Assembly: GCF_002206625.1 (NCBI RefSeq)
Contig: NZ_NGUP01000005.1
Span: 44,776-108,775 of the forward strand
Reading direction: 5' to 3'
Source: Polynucleobacter campilacus
GTDB taxonomy: Bacteria > Pseudomonadota > Gammaproteobacteria > Burkholderiales > Burkholderiaceae
DNA length: 64,000 bases
Part shown: positions 49,657 through 61,129 of the stretch, piece after piece
How the letters are laid out: each line of letters begins with the position of its first letter
Numbering within the stretch: position 1 is the first letter of the stretch
The notes under the pieces: model-generated
What the model saw: the letters and a program-made list of their open reading frames with translations, nothing else
The model's database searches: none
What the model was told of the DNA's origin: nothing
Made by a program: the position numbers and the translations under genes

Positions 49657-50616
49657 ATGAATAGCACCGATTTAAGCGTCCTTCGCTCTGCCGTCAGCTG
49701 GCTGAAAGCCGGCCACTCAGTGGCTATTGCTACGGTTGTTCAAACTTGGGGATCTGCCCCAAGACCTGTTGGCTCCTGGCTTGCCATTCGTGACGATGGT
49801 CAAGTAGCCGGCTCTGTTTCTGGCGGCTGCGTCGAAGATGACCTCATTCGTCGTGTGCAAACAGAAATTCTGACTAGAGCCACTCCAGAAATGGTGGTCT
49901 ATGGAGTGAGTCAGCAAGAAGCGGCGCGCTTTGGTCTTCCTTGTGGCGGCACACTGCGACTGCTCGTTGAGCCCAAACCCGAACTGGTAGTGCTAGAGAA
50001 GCTGCTTGCGCAAATATCTTCCCATCAAATGACTCGCCGTACTGTGAATGTCAGCACAGGAAAATCCATCTTGGAGGCTGGAACTCGCCAAGATCAATTT
50101 GTTTGTAACGATCAAGAGATGCAAACAACTTACGGACCACGTTGGCGGATGGTCATTATTGGCGCTGGTCAACTATCACTGTATACGGCTGACTTTGCGC
50201 TTGCATCCGATTTTGAAGTGATTGTGATTGATCCACGTGAGGAATACGCAGAAGGCTTAAATCGAGAAGATCTCATCTTCCACAAAGGGATGCCAGACGA
50301 TGTCTTGCTTGAAATTGGAGTTGACCCCCATACTGCTATCGTAGCGCTGACTCATGATCCTAAGTTAGATGACATGGCGCTGATGGAGGCATTAAAGTCC
50401 CCTGCTTTTTATGTTGGCGCATTAGGTAGTCGCAAGAACACCCAAAAACGCAAAGAGCGCCTCTTAGAGTTTGATCTTAGCCAAGAACAGGTAGACAAAC
50501 TTCATGGCCCAGTGGGTCTATATATCGGCGCACTCACTCCACCAGAAATTGCAGTATCGATTCTGGCAGAGGTGATAGCCGTTAAATACGGCATTAGCGT
50601 TCCAAAGAAAAACTAA
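49657..50616 (+). CDS. XdhC/CoxI family molybdoenzyme maturation protein
   Basis: The 319-residue protein has the XdhC_CoxI N-terminal domain (VVQTWGSAPRPVGSWLAI, SGGCVEDDLIRRV) and a C-terminal XdhC Rossmann domain (MVIIGAGQLSLYTADFALASDFEVIVIDPR, then GALGSRKNTQKR). XdhC binds molybdenum cofactor and inserts the sulfurated form into xanthine-oxidase-type enzymes. Cys in GLPCGGT and GGCVED are conserved. It is divergent from the MocA-like gene. Its client enzyme is not encoded nearby. Confidence 0.87.
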   Translation: MNSTDLSVLRSAVSWLKAGHSVAIATVVQTWGSAPRPVGSWLAIRDDGQVAGSVSGGCVEDDLIRRVQTEILTRATPEMVVYGVSQQEAARFGLPCGGTLRLLVEPKPELVVLEKLLAQISSHQMTRRTVNVSTGKSILEAGTRQDQFVCNDQEMQTTYGPRWRMVIIGAGQLSLYTADFALASDFEVIVIDPREEYAEGLNREDLIFHKGMPDDVLLEIGVDPHTAIVALTHDPKLDDMALMEALKSPAFYVGALGSRKNTQKRKERLLEFDLSQEQVDKLHGPVGLYIGALTPPEIAVSILAEVIAVKYGISVPKKN

Positions 50617-50630
50617 GTCCTCTAGTTTCC

Positions 50631-53072
50631 TTAGTTCGCCTTCAGCTTACCGTCTTTCAGACGTGGCTCAACAAAGTGTCCTTTGCGCGCGCGGTTGCCA
50701 GCAAATGATTTGAGTGTCTTCGCATCTAGATTGAGCTCTGTTGGCTTGCCAGCACGACCAGCACCAGCATAGGTGGCACCATCTGATCCAACAGCAATTG
50801 CAGATGCTAAAAATTCTTTATCGTCTAAGCCCATTAAGATGACGCCCTTACCGCCAGTTGGTAGGCGCTTGAGTTCATCTAATGGGAATACCAATAATTT
50901 AGAAGCTTGTGACAAGCAAGCAACCTGCTTCATGCCAACCTTGACCTTGACTGCACCCAAAGGTGCATCACCAACCACTTTGGCATCAATGCTGACAAAG
51001 GATTTACCCGCTTTATTACGAGTACTCATATCCGCTACGTTTGCCAAAAAGCCATAACCAGCTTTAGTAGATAGCAACACTAAATCATCTGGCTGACCGG
51101 CATAGTAAGCAACCATTTGCGAACCAGGGGCCAAATTAACAAAGCTGGTTAATGGAGAACCATCACCCCGCGCACCTGGCAATTCACTGACGGGCACCGT
51201 ATAGACTCGTCCATCGCTGCCAAAGCCCTGCATCACATCAACGGTACGAACCTCAAAGGTGTCATACATACCATCACCCGCTTTGAAACTAAATTGGGTG
51301 GAATCATGATCATGGCCCTGACGAACACGCACCCAACCTTTTTGGGAGACGATTACTGTCACTGGTTCATCAATGACTTTGGTTTCAGCAATAGCACGCT
51401 TATCTTCCTGAATTAAGGTGCGACGATCATCACCAAAATCTTTCATATCGGATTCGATTTCCTTGATGATGCGCTTACGTAGAACGGTATCGCTTTGTAG
51501 CAAGCCGTCTAAATCATCTTTCTCAGCCTTGAGCTCTTTGAGCTCTTGCTCGATCTTGATGCCCTCAAGACGTGCCAGCTGACGCAAACGAATATCAAGA
51601 ATATCTTCAGCCTGACGATCAGATAGCTTGAACTCCTTGATCAGATCAACCTTAGGTTCATCGCTATTGCGAATCATCTTGATGACCTTATCGATATTCA
51701 GAAGAACAGTTAAGCGCCCTTCTAAAATATGCATGCGATCTTTGACCTTACCCAAGCGGTACTGGGTGCGGCGGGTTACCGTGGCAACTCTAAACTCAAC
51801 CCACTCGGTCAGAATCTCTTTAAGACCTTTTTGTCGTGGACGACCATCATTTCCAATCATCACCAAGTTCATCGGCGCATTCGATTCAAGCGAGGTATGT
51901 GCCAGCAAAAGGTTTACAAACTCATTGACATCAATATTTTTGCTCTTAGGCTCGAACACCAAACGCACTGCGGCATCTTTACTCGATTCATCGCGAACAC
52001 CATCTAATACATTCAGAATGGTTGACTTCAGATTATTTTGCTCAGGAGTCAGCGTCTTTTTACCAACCCTCACTTTTGGATTGGTGATCTCTTCAATCTC
52101 TTGGAGTACTCGCTGAGAGGAAGTGGCTGGTGGTAATTCATTTACAACGATTTGCCATTGACCGCGGGCTAATTCTTCGACAGACCAGCGAGCGCGCACT
52201 TTAATGCTGCCACGACCAGTCTCATAAATCTGAGCAATCTCTGCTGTTGAAGAAATGATTTGCCCGCCGCCTGGATAATCCGGACCAGGCATGATGCCCA
52301 GTAAATCCTCAGTAGACAGCTTTGGCGACTTCATCAACGCAATGGCAGCACTCGCAACTTCACGCAAATTATGCGAAGGAATTTCTGTTGCCATACCAAC
52401 AGCAATTCCCGATGCGCCATTTAAAAGAACAAATGGTAGACGCGCTGGCAATAACTTAGGCTCTTGAAATGAGCCATCATAGTTGGGCGCAAAATCAACC
52501 GTACCTTCATCAATCTCACTTAACAATAGGCCGGCAATCTTGGTTAAACGCGCTTCGGTGTAGCGCATGGCAGCTGCGCCATCACCATCGCGGGAACCAA
52601 AGTTACCTTGACCATCGATTAGGGGATAACGCAAAGAGAAACTTTGTGCCAAGCGCACCAATGCGTCATAGGCAGATTGATCGCCGTGAGGATGAAACTT
52701 ACCGAGCACATCACCTACAACCCTGGCACTCTTTACTGGCTTAGCATCAGCACGCAAACCCATTTCGCTCATAGAGAACAAAATACGGCGTTGGACTGGC
52801 TTCTGACCATCCGATACTTCTGGCAAAGCGCGGCCTTTCACCACACTAATTGCGTAATCAAGATAAGCACGCTCAGCGTAAACCGCTAGGGTCAAACTAT
52901 CTTTGCCATCCTCATTGAGATCTATTGTCTTAGGATCGTGTGGATCATTCGGACCCTGAGAATTCTGTGAAGCAGTCTTCGCCTTACGTGTCTCATCCAC
53001 CTCAATGGCATCAGAAAATAGATCAGCCTGCTGAGCTGCAGGCTTCTTAGCTGGAGTTTTTTTGGTTGCCAT
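50631..53072 (-). CDS. parC: DNA topoisomerase IV subunit A
   Basis: ParC is the DNA-breaking subunit of topoisomerase IV, which separates daughter chromosomes. The 813 residues carry an N-terminal Lys/Pro/Ala-rich tail, the winged-helix and catalytic region with [16 protein letters not shown] (catalytic Tyr) and [15 protein letters not shown], the coiled-coil tower and a C-terminal beta-pinwheel. The tail of about 60 residues is longer than in E. coli. Its ATG shares a base with the parE stop (TAATG, 53070-53074), giving translational coupling. Confidence 0.94.
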   Translation of the reverse strand: MATKKTPAKKPAAQQADLFSDAIEVDETRKAKTASQNSQGPNDPHDPKTIDLNEDGKDSLTLAVYAERAYLDYAISVVKGRALPEVSDGQKPVQRRILFSMSEMGLRADAKPVKSARVVGDVLGKFHPHGDQSAYDALVRLAQSFSLRYPLIDGQGNFGSRDGDGAAAMRYTEARLTKIAGLLLSEIDEGTVDFAPNYDGSFQEPKLLPARLPFVLLNGASGIAVGMATEIPSHNLREVASAAIALMKSPKLSTEDLLGIMPGPDYPGGGQIISSTAEIAQIYETGRGSIKVRARWSVEELARGQWQIVVNELPPATSSQRVLQEIEEITNPKVRVGKKTLTPEQNNLKSTILNVLDGVRDESSKDAAVRLVFEPKSKNIDVNEFVNLLLAHTSLESNAPMNLVMIGNDGRPRQKGLKEILTEWVEFRVATVTRRTQYRLGKVKDRMHILEGRLTVLLNIDKVIKMIRNSDEPKVDLIKEFKLSDRQAEDILDIRLRQLARLEGIKIEQELKELKAEKDDLDGLLQSDTVLRKRIIKEIESDMKDFGDDRRTLIQEDKRAIAETKVIDEPVTVIVSQKGWVRVRQGHDHDSTQFSFKAGDGMYDTFEVRTVDVMQGFGSDGRVYTVPVSELPGARGDGSPLTSFVNLAPGSQMVAYYAGQPDDLVLLSTKAGYGFLANVADMSTRNKAGKSFVSIDAKVVGDAPLGAVKVKVGMKQVACLSQASKLLVFPLDELKRLPTGGKGVILMGLDDKEFLASAIAVGSDGATYAGAGRAGKPTELNLDAKTLKSFAGNRARKGHFVEPRLKDGKLKAN

Positions 53073-55060
53073 TAAATGTCTGCCTCAACTTCATTACCGC
53101 GCTCTTCCAGCCAATCGCGTCTTGCTCCAGATTCAGATTTGCCCATGAGCATATCCATAGTTTTAAAAGTTTCATCTTCAGTCCAAGAGCCTAAAGTGAC
53201 CGGCAGCAAACGACGGGTATCTGGATTTAAGGTGGTATCCCATAATTGCTCAGCACTCATTTCTCCCAAGCCCTTAAAGCGAGAGATTTGCCAGGCAGAT
53301 TCTTTAACGCCGTCTTTACGTAATTTATCTTCAATTGCTTGCAGTTCACTGGCATCAAGCGCATAAATTTTTTGTGCTGGTTTTTTACCGCGTGCTGGCG
53401 CATCTACTCTAAAGAGTGGTGGCCTAGAAATATGCACATGGCCCAAATCAATGAGTTTAGGGAAATGCTTGTAGAACAGGGTTAACAAAAGCACCTGAAT
53501 GTGGGCTCCATCAACGTCTGCATCAGACAAAATACAAACCTTGCCGTAACGTAAGTTCGAAAGATCGGGATCATCATTCAGACCATGGGGATCTACGCCA
53601 ATAGCTACTGCAATATCATGCACTTCATTGTTAGCAAATAAGCGATCGCGTTCTGCTTCCCAAGTATTGAGAACCTTACCGCGCAGAGGCAAGATGGCTT
53701 GATATTCTTTATTACGGCCCATTTTGGCTGAGCCACCTGCTGAGTCACCTTCAACCAGGAAGATCTCATTCATGGAGATGTCTTGACTCTCGCAGTCAGT
53801 AAGCTTACCTGGAAGAACTGCAACGCCAGAAGATTTTTTCTTCTCTACTTTTTGACCGGCCCTAGTTCTTGCTTGAGCTTGCTTAATCACCAGATCAGCC
53901 AGTTTGCGGCCGTAATCTACGTGCTGATTGAGCCAAAGCTCTAAAGCAGACTTTGCATAGCCTGATACTAGTCTGACTGCATCGCGAGAATTTAAGCGCT
54001 CTTTAATTTGTCCTTGAAACTGTGGATCTAATACTTTGGCAGACAAAATAAAAGAGGCGCGCGCAAATACATCCTCTGGCATCAGCTTGACACCTTTGGG
54101 TTGCAAAGCATGCATTTCAATAAAGCCTTTGACGGCATTAAAGAGACCTTCTCTCAAACCACTCTCATGTGTTCCACCGGCAGGCGTTGGAATGAGGTTG
54201 ACATAGCTCTCGCGAACCGGTGCACCATCCTCGGTCCAACAAACAACCCAAGCAGCTCCTTCACCCTCAGCAAATGAATCCTCTTCCCCTGTGCCAGTAG
54301 CATATTGCTCACCTTCAAATGGTGGAATGACTTCTGGGCCGTGTCCTGATTGCGCAATCGCTTCATTTAAGTAGCCACGTAAGCCTTGGGCATATTGCCA
54401 AGTTTGACTCTCACCCGATTTTTCTTGTATGAGAGTGACTTTCACGCCAGGCAATAGAACAGCCTTAGAGCGCAGAAGGCGAATCAGGTCAGCCATTGGG
54501 ATAGCCGAGTTATCAAAATACTTTCCATCAGGCCATGCACGTACACGCGTGCCATGAGATTTATCCTCTTTGGATGATGACTTTGTTTTGAGTTTCTCTA
54601 TGACTCTGCCATCAGCAAAAGTCAAAGTAGAAATCTGCCCTTCACGCCAAACAGTTACCTCTAATCTTTTAGATAGGGCATTAGTGACAGATACACCAAC
54701 ACCATGTAAACCTCCTGAGAATGCATACGCACCACCAGAACCTTTTTCAAATTTGCCTCCAGCGTGCAGTTGGGTAAACACGATTTCCACTACCGGGAGT
54801 TTTTCAGTCGGGTGCATTCCGACTGGGATACCTCGACCATCATCTTCAACACTTACGCTGCCATCTGTGTGCATAGTGACAATGATTTGCTTACCAAATC
54901 CACCTAATGCCTCATCCGAGGCGTTATCCAAGACCTCCTGGATGATGTGCAAGGGATTGTCGGTTCGGGTGTACATCCCAGGCCGCTGACGGACGGGTTC
55001 TAGGCCTTTTAGGACCTGAATCGATGATTCGCTGTATTCGGAAGTTTTACGGGTAGCCAT
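53072..55060 (-). CDS. parE: DNA topoisomerase IV subunit B
   Basis: ParE is the ATPase subunit of topoisomerase IV. From ATG 55060 ([17 protein letters not shown]) it has 662 residues: the GHKL ATPase domain ([22 protein letters not shown], the [15 protein letters not shown] lid), the transducer domain and the TOPRIM domain with [13 protein letters not shown] and [15 protein letters not shown]. An upstream in-frame ATG at 55129 or 55078 exists but adds residues not expected for ParE. It is followed by parC, which identifies the pair as topoisomerase IV rather than gyrase. Confidence 0.93.
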   Translation of the reverse strand: MATRKTSEYSESSIQVLKGLEPVRQRPGMYTRTDNPLHIIQEVLDNASDEALGGFGKQIIVTMHTDGSVSVEDDGRGIPVGMHPTEKLPVVEIVFTQLHAGGKFEKGSGGAYAFSGGLHGVGVSVTNALSKRLEVTVWREGQISTLTFADGRVIEKLKTKSSSKEDKSHGTRVRAWPDGKYFDNSAIPMADLIRLLRSKAVLLPGVKVTLIQEKSGESQTWQYAQGLRGYLNEAIAQSGHGPEVIPPFEGEQYATGTGEEDSFAEGEGAAWVVCWTEDGAPVRESYVNLIPTPAGGTHESGLREGLFNAVKGFIEMHALQPKGVKLMPEDVFARASFILSAKVLDPQFQGQIKERLNSRDAVRLVSGYAKSALELWLNQHVDYGRKLADLVIKQAQARTRAGQKVEKKKSSGVAVLPGKLTDCESQDISMNEIFLVEGDSAGGSAKMGRNKEYQAILPLRGKVLNTWEAERDRLFANNEVHDIAVAIGVDPHGLNDDPDLSNLRYGKVCILSDADVDGAHIQVLLLTLFYKHFPKLIDLGHVHISRPPLFRVDAPARGKKPAQKIYALDASELQAIEDKLRKDGVKESAWQISRFKGLGEMSAEQLWDTTLNPDTRRLLPVTLGSWTEDETFKTMDMLMGKSESGARRDWLEERGNEVEADI

Positions 55061-55138
55061 GCGCGCAAATTGTGCCATGTCTGAGCTCGAAGCCGAACTT
55101 TTCCAGAATTCCCCTGCCATCCATGCCAAAATCAGGGC

Positions 55139-56359
55139 ATGGGAGCCTTAAGTCATATTCGTGTTTTAGACCTTAGCCGGGTGCTAGCAGGCCCTTGGTG
55201 CGCCCAGAACCTGGCAGATCTGGGTGCTGACGTTATTAAAGTCGAGCGTCCTGGTGCTGGAGATGACACCCGACATTGGGGGCCTCCTTTCGCCAAAGAT
55301 GCCAATGGCCAGGAAACTGCGGAATCTGCCTACTTTATTTGCATCAATCGAAACAAACGCTCTATCACGATCGATATTTCTAAGCCTGAGGGTCAAGAGA
55401 TCATTCGCAAGCTGGCAGCAGAATCGGATGTGGTGATTGAAAACTATAAGGTGGGTGATCTAGCTAAATATGGGCTTGATTATGAGAGCCTTAAAAAAGT
55501 GAAGCCTGATGTTGTCTATTGCTCGATTACTGGTTTTGGTCAAACGGGTCCTTACGCAAATCGCCCTGGTTACGACTTCATTATTCAGGGCATGGGTGGT
55601 TTCATGAGTGTTACTGGTGAAGCTCATGATTTTGAAGGGGCTAGCCCACAAAAATCGGGCGTTGCAATTGCCGATATTTTTACGGGTATGTATGCTTCTT
55701 CAGCAATTCTGGCGGCTATCATTCACCGTGATCACACCGGCGAAGGTCAATATATCGATATGTCTTTGCTAGACACGCAGATAGCAGTAATGGCCAATAT
55801 ATCGAGCGCTTACCTGACTACCGGTGAAGTGCCTAAGCGTTGGGGCAATGCCTCGCCTATCATTGTTCCCTATCAAACTTTTCCAACATCGGATGGCTGG
55901 ATCATTGTGGCAGCTGGTAATGATGGTCAGTTCAGACAGTTTGTGACAGTAGGTGGTGAAGCCCATTTGGCTGATAACCCCCTTTATGTTAACAATCCTT
56001 TGCGCGTTCAACACCGCAAGCAATTAGTTTCCCTACTTGAGCAAATGACCCGTAAGAAAACGAAGGGTCAATGGATTGCCTTATTGGAAGAAGCAAATGT
56101 TCCTTGCGGCCCTATCAATGACTTTAAAGAAGTGTTTGAGAATGAACAGGTCATTGCTCGAAACATTGAGCTTAATGTGCCACACCCTACTGTTGGCAAT
56201 ATGAAACTAGTTGCAAGCCCAATGAAGCTCTCTAAAACACCAACTGAAGTACGCATGGCACCACCAACACTAGGCCAACATACTGAAGAAATCTTGCATG
56301 ATCGCCTCAATCTCGATGACAAAGCGATCCATGAGTTGCGCGACAAAGGAATCATTTAA
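55139..56359 (+). CDS. CaiB/BaiF family (class III) CoA-transferase
   Basis: The 406-residue protein is a family III CoA-transferase, which moves CoA between carboxylic acids through an aspartyl-CoA thioester. It shows VLDLSRVLAGPWCAQNLADLGADVIKVE at the start, the NRNKRSITIDI segment and the catalytic aspartate in SGVAIADIFTGMYAS near residue 180. Closest functional types are formyl-, succinyl- or glutaryl-CoA transferases, and the substrate is not given by sequence. It is followed after 3 bases by an MFS carrier, so the two probably take up and activate the same organic acid. Confidence 0.9.
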   Translation: MGALSHIRVLDLSRVLAGPWCAQNLADLGADVIKVERPGAGDDTRHWGPPFAKDANGQETAESAYFICINRNKRSITIDISKPEGQEIIRKLAAESDVVIENYKVGDLAKYGLDYESLKKVKPDVVYCSITGFGQTGPYANRPGYDFIIQGMGGFMSVTGEAHDFEGASPQKSGVAIADIFTGMYASSAILAAIIHRDHTGEGQYIDMSLLDTQIAVMANISSAYLTTGEVPKRWGNASPIIVPYQTFPTSDGWIIVAAGNDGQFRQFVTVGGEAHLADNPLYVNNPLRVQHRKQLVSLLEQMTRKKTKGQWIALLEEANVPCGPINDFKEVFENEQVIARNIELNVPHPTVGNMKLVASPMKLSKTPTEVRMAPPTLGQHTEEILHDRLNLDDKAIHELRDKGII

Positions 56360-56362
56360 GCC

Positions 56363-57595
56363 ATGAGCACCCCAAGCATCAAACCATCACTGACTATTAA
56401 ACAAGTTCTCATTTTTGGCGGCTTCATGGTCACCATGTCCATGGGTATTCGTCATGGCTTTGGCTTATTCAACTTACCCATCACCTCTGCCAATGAATGG
56501 GGTCGTGAAACGTTCGCCTTAACCATTGCTCTGCAAAATCTCACTTGGGGCGTATTTCAGCCTATTACTGGCGCACTGGCTGATCGTTATGGAGCATTCA
56601 AAATCATGGTAGCTGGCGGCCTTCTATATTCATTGGGTTTGGCCGGCATGGCAGTTTCTACCGATGTTCTCAATTTTACCATTGCGGGTGGCCTAATGAT
56701 CGGTCTAGCGCAAACCGCAACCACCTATAGCGTGGTCTACGGAATTTTAGGTCGCAACGTTCCTGGGGATAAACGGGTTTGGGCGATGGGTATTGCTGCA
56801 GCTGCAGGCTCTTTTGGTCAGTTCCTGATGATTCCTGCTGAGCAAGGTTTACTGAGCGCTTTCGGTGCTCAAGATGCGCTCTTACTGCTAGCGCTGATGG
56901 CTAGCCTCATGATTCCAACCGCATACATGTTACGCGAGAAAAATTTTGTTCAGAATAATAATCTGGGTGATCAAACAATTAAGCAGGCCGTAAAAGAAGC
57001 CATGGGTAATCCGAGCTTTCGTTTGCTGACCTTAGGCTATTTTGTCTGTGGCTTCCAAGTAGTCTTCATTGCAGTGCATCTTGCACCCTATCTTAAAGAT
57101 CTCTCAACAACTTATCCAGCGGTTGCATCCCCAGCAGTGGCCACTACTGCCCTAGCCCTAATTGGCTTATTCAATGTTTTTGGAACTTTTGGTGCTGGCA
57201 TCTTAGGGCAACGCTTTCCGAAGCGCTATTTACTCTCCGGCATTTACTTGACTCGATCTATCGCGATTATTGGCTTCCTACTTTTGCCTTTAAGCCCAAG
57301 CAGTACCTATATATTTGCCGCAATCATGGGGCTCTTATGGCTTTCGACTGTGCCACTGACCAACGCCATCGTTGCGCAAATCTTTGGTGTTAAATACCTC
57401 AGCATGCTCTCCGGTCTGGTCTTCTTTTCTCATCAACTGGGTAGCTTCTGCGGTGCATTTTTGGGTGGCTACTTATTCGATCGCACAGGCTCCTATTTAA
57501 TCGTTTGGGAAATTGCGATTGCGCTGGGTGTGTTTGCATTCTTAGTCAACTTACCGGTTAAAGAGCGCGCTATCACCCGAACAGTTAACGCATGA
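56363..57595 (+). CDS. MFS transporter, monocarboxylate/OFA-like
   Basis: The 410-residue protein has twelve predicted membrane helices and the MFS motif region GALADRYGAFKIMVAGG between helices 2 and 3. The start MGIRHGFGLFNLPITSANEWGRETFALTIA and YSVVYGILGRNVPGDKR resemble carriers for monocarboxylic or dicarboxylic acids (OFA-like). It is next to a CoA-transferase. Its TGA stop overlaps the ATG of a 46-codon membrane protein, so that the three genes form one unit. The substrate is unknown. Confidence 0.88.
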   Translation: MSTPSIKPSLTIKQVLIFGGFMVTMSMGIRHGFGLFNLPITSANEWGRETFALTIALQNLTWGVFQPITGALADRYGAFKIMVAGGLLYSLGLAGMAVSTDVLNFTIAGGLMIGLAQTATTYSVVYGILGRNVPGDKRVWAMGIAAAAGSFGQFLMIPAEQGLLSAFGAQDALLLLALMASLMIPTAYMLREKNFVQNNNLGDQTIKQAVKEAMGNPSFRLLTLGYFVCGFQVVFIAVHLAPYLKDLSTTYPAVASPAVATTALALIGLFNVFGTFGAGILGQRFPKRYLLSGIYLTRSIAIIGFLLLPLSPSSTYIFAAIMGLLWLSTVPLTNAIVAQIFGVKYLSMLSGLVFFSHQLGSFCGAFLGGYLFDRTGSYLIVWEIAIALGVFAFLVNLPVKERAITRTVNA

Positions 57596-57732
57596 TGGTG
57601 AAACTTTCTCTATGGCAATGGGTTTGTTATAGCGCTACCCTTTTTGTTTTGCTACTCATTTTTTCCGCTTACTTTGCGCCCGACATGATGGTTGCCATCA
57701 CCAATCAAGTTTGGGCTTTGTGTGGATGGTAA
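57592..57732 (+). CDS. 46-residue membrane protein overlapping the MFS gene
   Basis: The ATG at 57592 overlaps the MFS stop (ATGA) and the frame runs 46 codons to TAA at 57730-57732. The protein begins MMVKLSLWQWVCYSATLF and has one strong hydrophobic helix (about residues 10-29, to FSAYFAP), then a short polar tail ending in WALCGW. A translationally coupled single-span protein behind a carrier suggests an accessory subunit or stabiliser of the transporter, which is inference. I do not recognise the family with certainty. Confidence 0.65.
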   Translation: MMVKLSLWQWVCYSATLFVLLLIFSAYFAPDMMVAITNQVWALCGW

Positions 57733-57796
57733 TCATTTTAAAAATTAGCATTTAATTTTCTTAATTTTCATAACACAGATTGATATTGAATTCAAA

Positions 57797-57871
57797 CTCG
57801 CCGTAGCACAATGGATAGTGCACATGCCTCCTAAGCGTGGGATACAGGTTCGATTCCTGTCGGCGGGACCA
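57797..57871 (+). tRNA. tRNA-Arg (anticodon CCT)
   Basis: The 75-base gene has acceptor strands CTCGCCG and CGGCGGG (with one T-G pair), D-arm GCACAATGGATAGTGC, anticodon arm CATGCCTCCTAAGCGTG with anticodon CCT, T-arm ACAGGTTCGATTCCTGT and an encoded CCA at 57869-57871. It reads AGG codons. Confidence 0.95.
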
Positions 57872-57886
57872 CGCAATAATCAAAAC

Positions 57887-57909
57887 TTATCCACAGGCCT
57901 TGTGGATAA
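57887..57909. promoter_or_regulatory. Pair of inverted perfect DnaA boxes
   Basis: TTATCCACA (57887-57895) and TGTGGATAA (57901-57909) are both exact matches to the strong E. coli DnaA box and face each other across GGCCT, giving a 23-base near-perfect palindrome. It starts 15 bases after tRNA-Arg. It could bind DnaA or be a weak tRNA terminator hairpin, although no T-run follows at once. The rest of 57910-58117 shows no gene. Confidence 0.6.
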
Positions 57910-58117
57910 ATCCGTAAAAGTTTTCCTAAGTCTTCGATTTGTATAGAGTGAGCTAGCTTGCTTAAATTATTGGCAGGCGCTACAAAGTGTATTGTTGCGT
58001 TTACATATGAAAATATGTGCATCTGCTCTGGGAAGTTTTATGTTATGAGCTATTGCCAGATGCCCCAAACAGCTCAAAAAAATACCAAAACTGGCTAGTT
58101 CCCTTAAACTCCAGGCT

Positions 58118-58960
58118 ATGACCAGCCTATCAACCAGCACGCTCGCCGCCTTAGAAGAAATGCTTCAAAATACGGCGCGTTCTGCGCCGGCTGACTTTAT
58201 GCCGATCCATCTTTCTCGCGGCCTAGAAAATGCACAAGTCATTGGCCACTTAAGCCCAGAGTTCATCCCATACCTGCAAGACTTTCTTCAAGCAGAATCT
58301 ATTCCACTAATCTCCATGAGAAATAACTGCTTAGCGATTCAAGCGGGTCGACCTCAGGATTTGTCAGCCAGCCTTCTTCAGTTGGCTGACAAAATGCGCG
58401 CAGGCGGCTATGTTCCCGGTTGGCGAAATGAAGATTTTGCTTGGCTTGATCAAAACGGTCACCAGTGCTTTCGCTTAGAGCGCGCTGCATTTCGTACCTT
58501 TGGATTTCGAAGCATGGCAACCCATATCAATGGCTACACCAAATCTGATCTTCTTTGGTTAGGTAGACGCAGTGAAACAAAGTCGACTGATCCAGGCAAG
58601 TTAGACAATTTGGCAGCCGGTGGTATCTCTGCTGATGAGACACCTTGGGTTTGTGCGAAACGCGAGCTTTGGGAAGAGGCGGGAGTGCCGCCACAAATTG
58701 CTGATCAAGTAGAACCTGTTGGCCGTATACACATGCGTCGTCCTATTCCTGGGCGAGGCTTTCATGATGAGCAGCTCTTTATCTATGACTTAGAGCTAGC
58801 TGATCAGTTTGTTCCAAGCAATCATGATGGTGAAGTCAGTGGCTTTATTCAGATCTCCTTAGCCGAAGCTGCTGCCCGCATACTGGCTGACGAATTTACG
58901 AGTGACGCAGCTTTTGTCACGGCTGACTACATCCTGCGGCGCAATAAATCCCTTTTTTAG
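58118..58960 (+). CDS. Nudix hydrolase with DUF4743 domain
   Basis: The 280-residue protein has an N-terminal DUF4743 region (about residues 1-130) and a C-terminal Nudix domain with a complete Nudix box from GGISADE through RELWEEAGV (about residues 167-189). This architecture is that of the Nudix part of yeast Tnr3 and plant homologues, reported to convert damaged oxo- and oxythiamine diphosphates to monophosphates. The gene lies directly upstream of the thiamine riboswitch and thiC, which fits. It is not itself downstream of the riboswitch. The function is inferred from family and location. Confidence 0.82.
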   Translation: MTSLSTSTLAALEEMLQNTARSAPADFMPIHLSRGLENAQVIGHLSPEFIPYLQDFLQAESIPLISMRNNCLAIQAGRPQDLSASLLQLADKMRAGGYVPGWRNEDFAWLDQNGHQCFRLERAAFRTFGFRSMATHINGYTKSDLLWLGRRSETKSTDPGKLDNLAAGGISADETPWVCAKRELWEEAGVPPQIADQVEPVGRIHMRRPIPGRGFHDEQLFIYDLELADQFVPSNHDGEVSGFIQISLAEAAARILADEFTSDAAFVTADYILRRNKSLF

Positions 58961-59028
58961 GCCTTTTTAGGGCCCTTCAGTAGAGTCCTGAACCCAAACC
59001 CCATTTCATGGTTAAATCATTACTTAAG

Positions 59029-61112
<2,084 letters not shown>

Positions 61113-61129
61113 AGTATTGCACTTTGACT

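Noticed and set aside
57831..58022. Minus-strand 63-codon frame across tRNA-Arg and the DnaA-box palindrome
   Set aside because: It ends inside the tRNA gene on the opposite strand; its C-terminal residues are the tRNA read in antisense, a common false gene call.
57797..58117. Possible integration site at the 3' end of tRNA-Arg
   Set aside because: No repeated tRNA 3' end, integrase or foreign-looking DNA is visible downstream; core thiamine genes follow.
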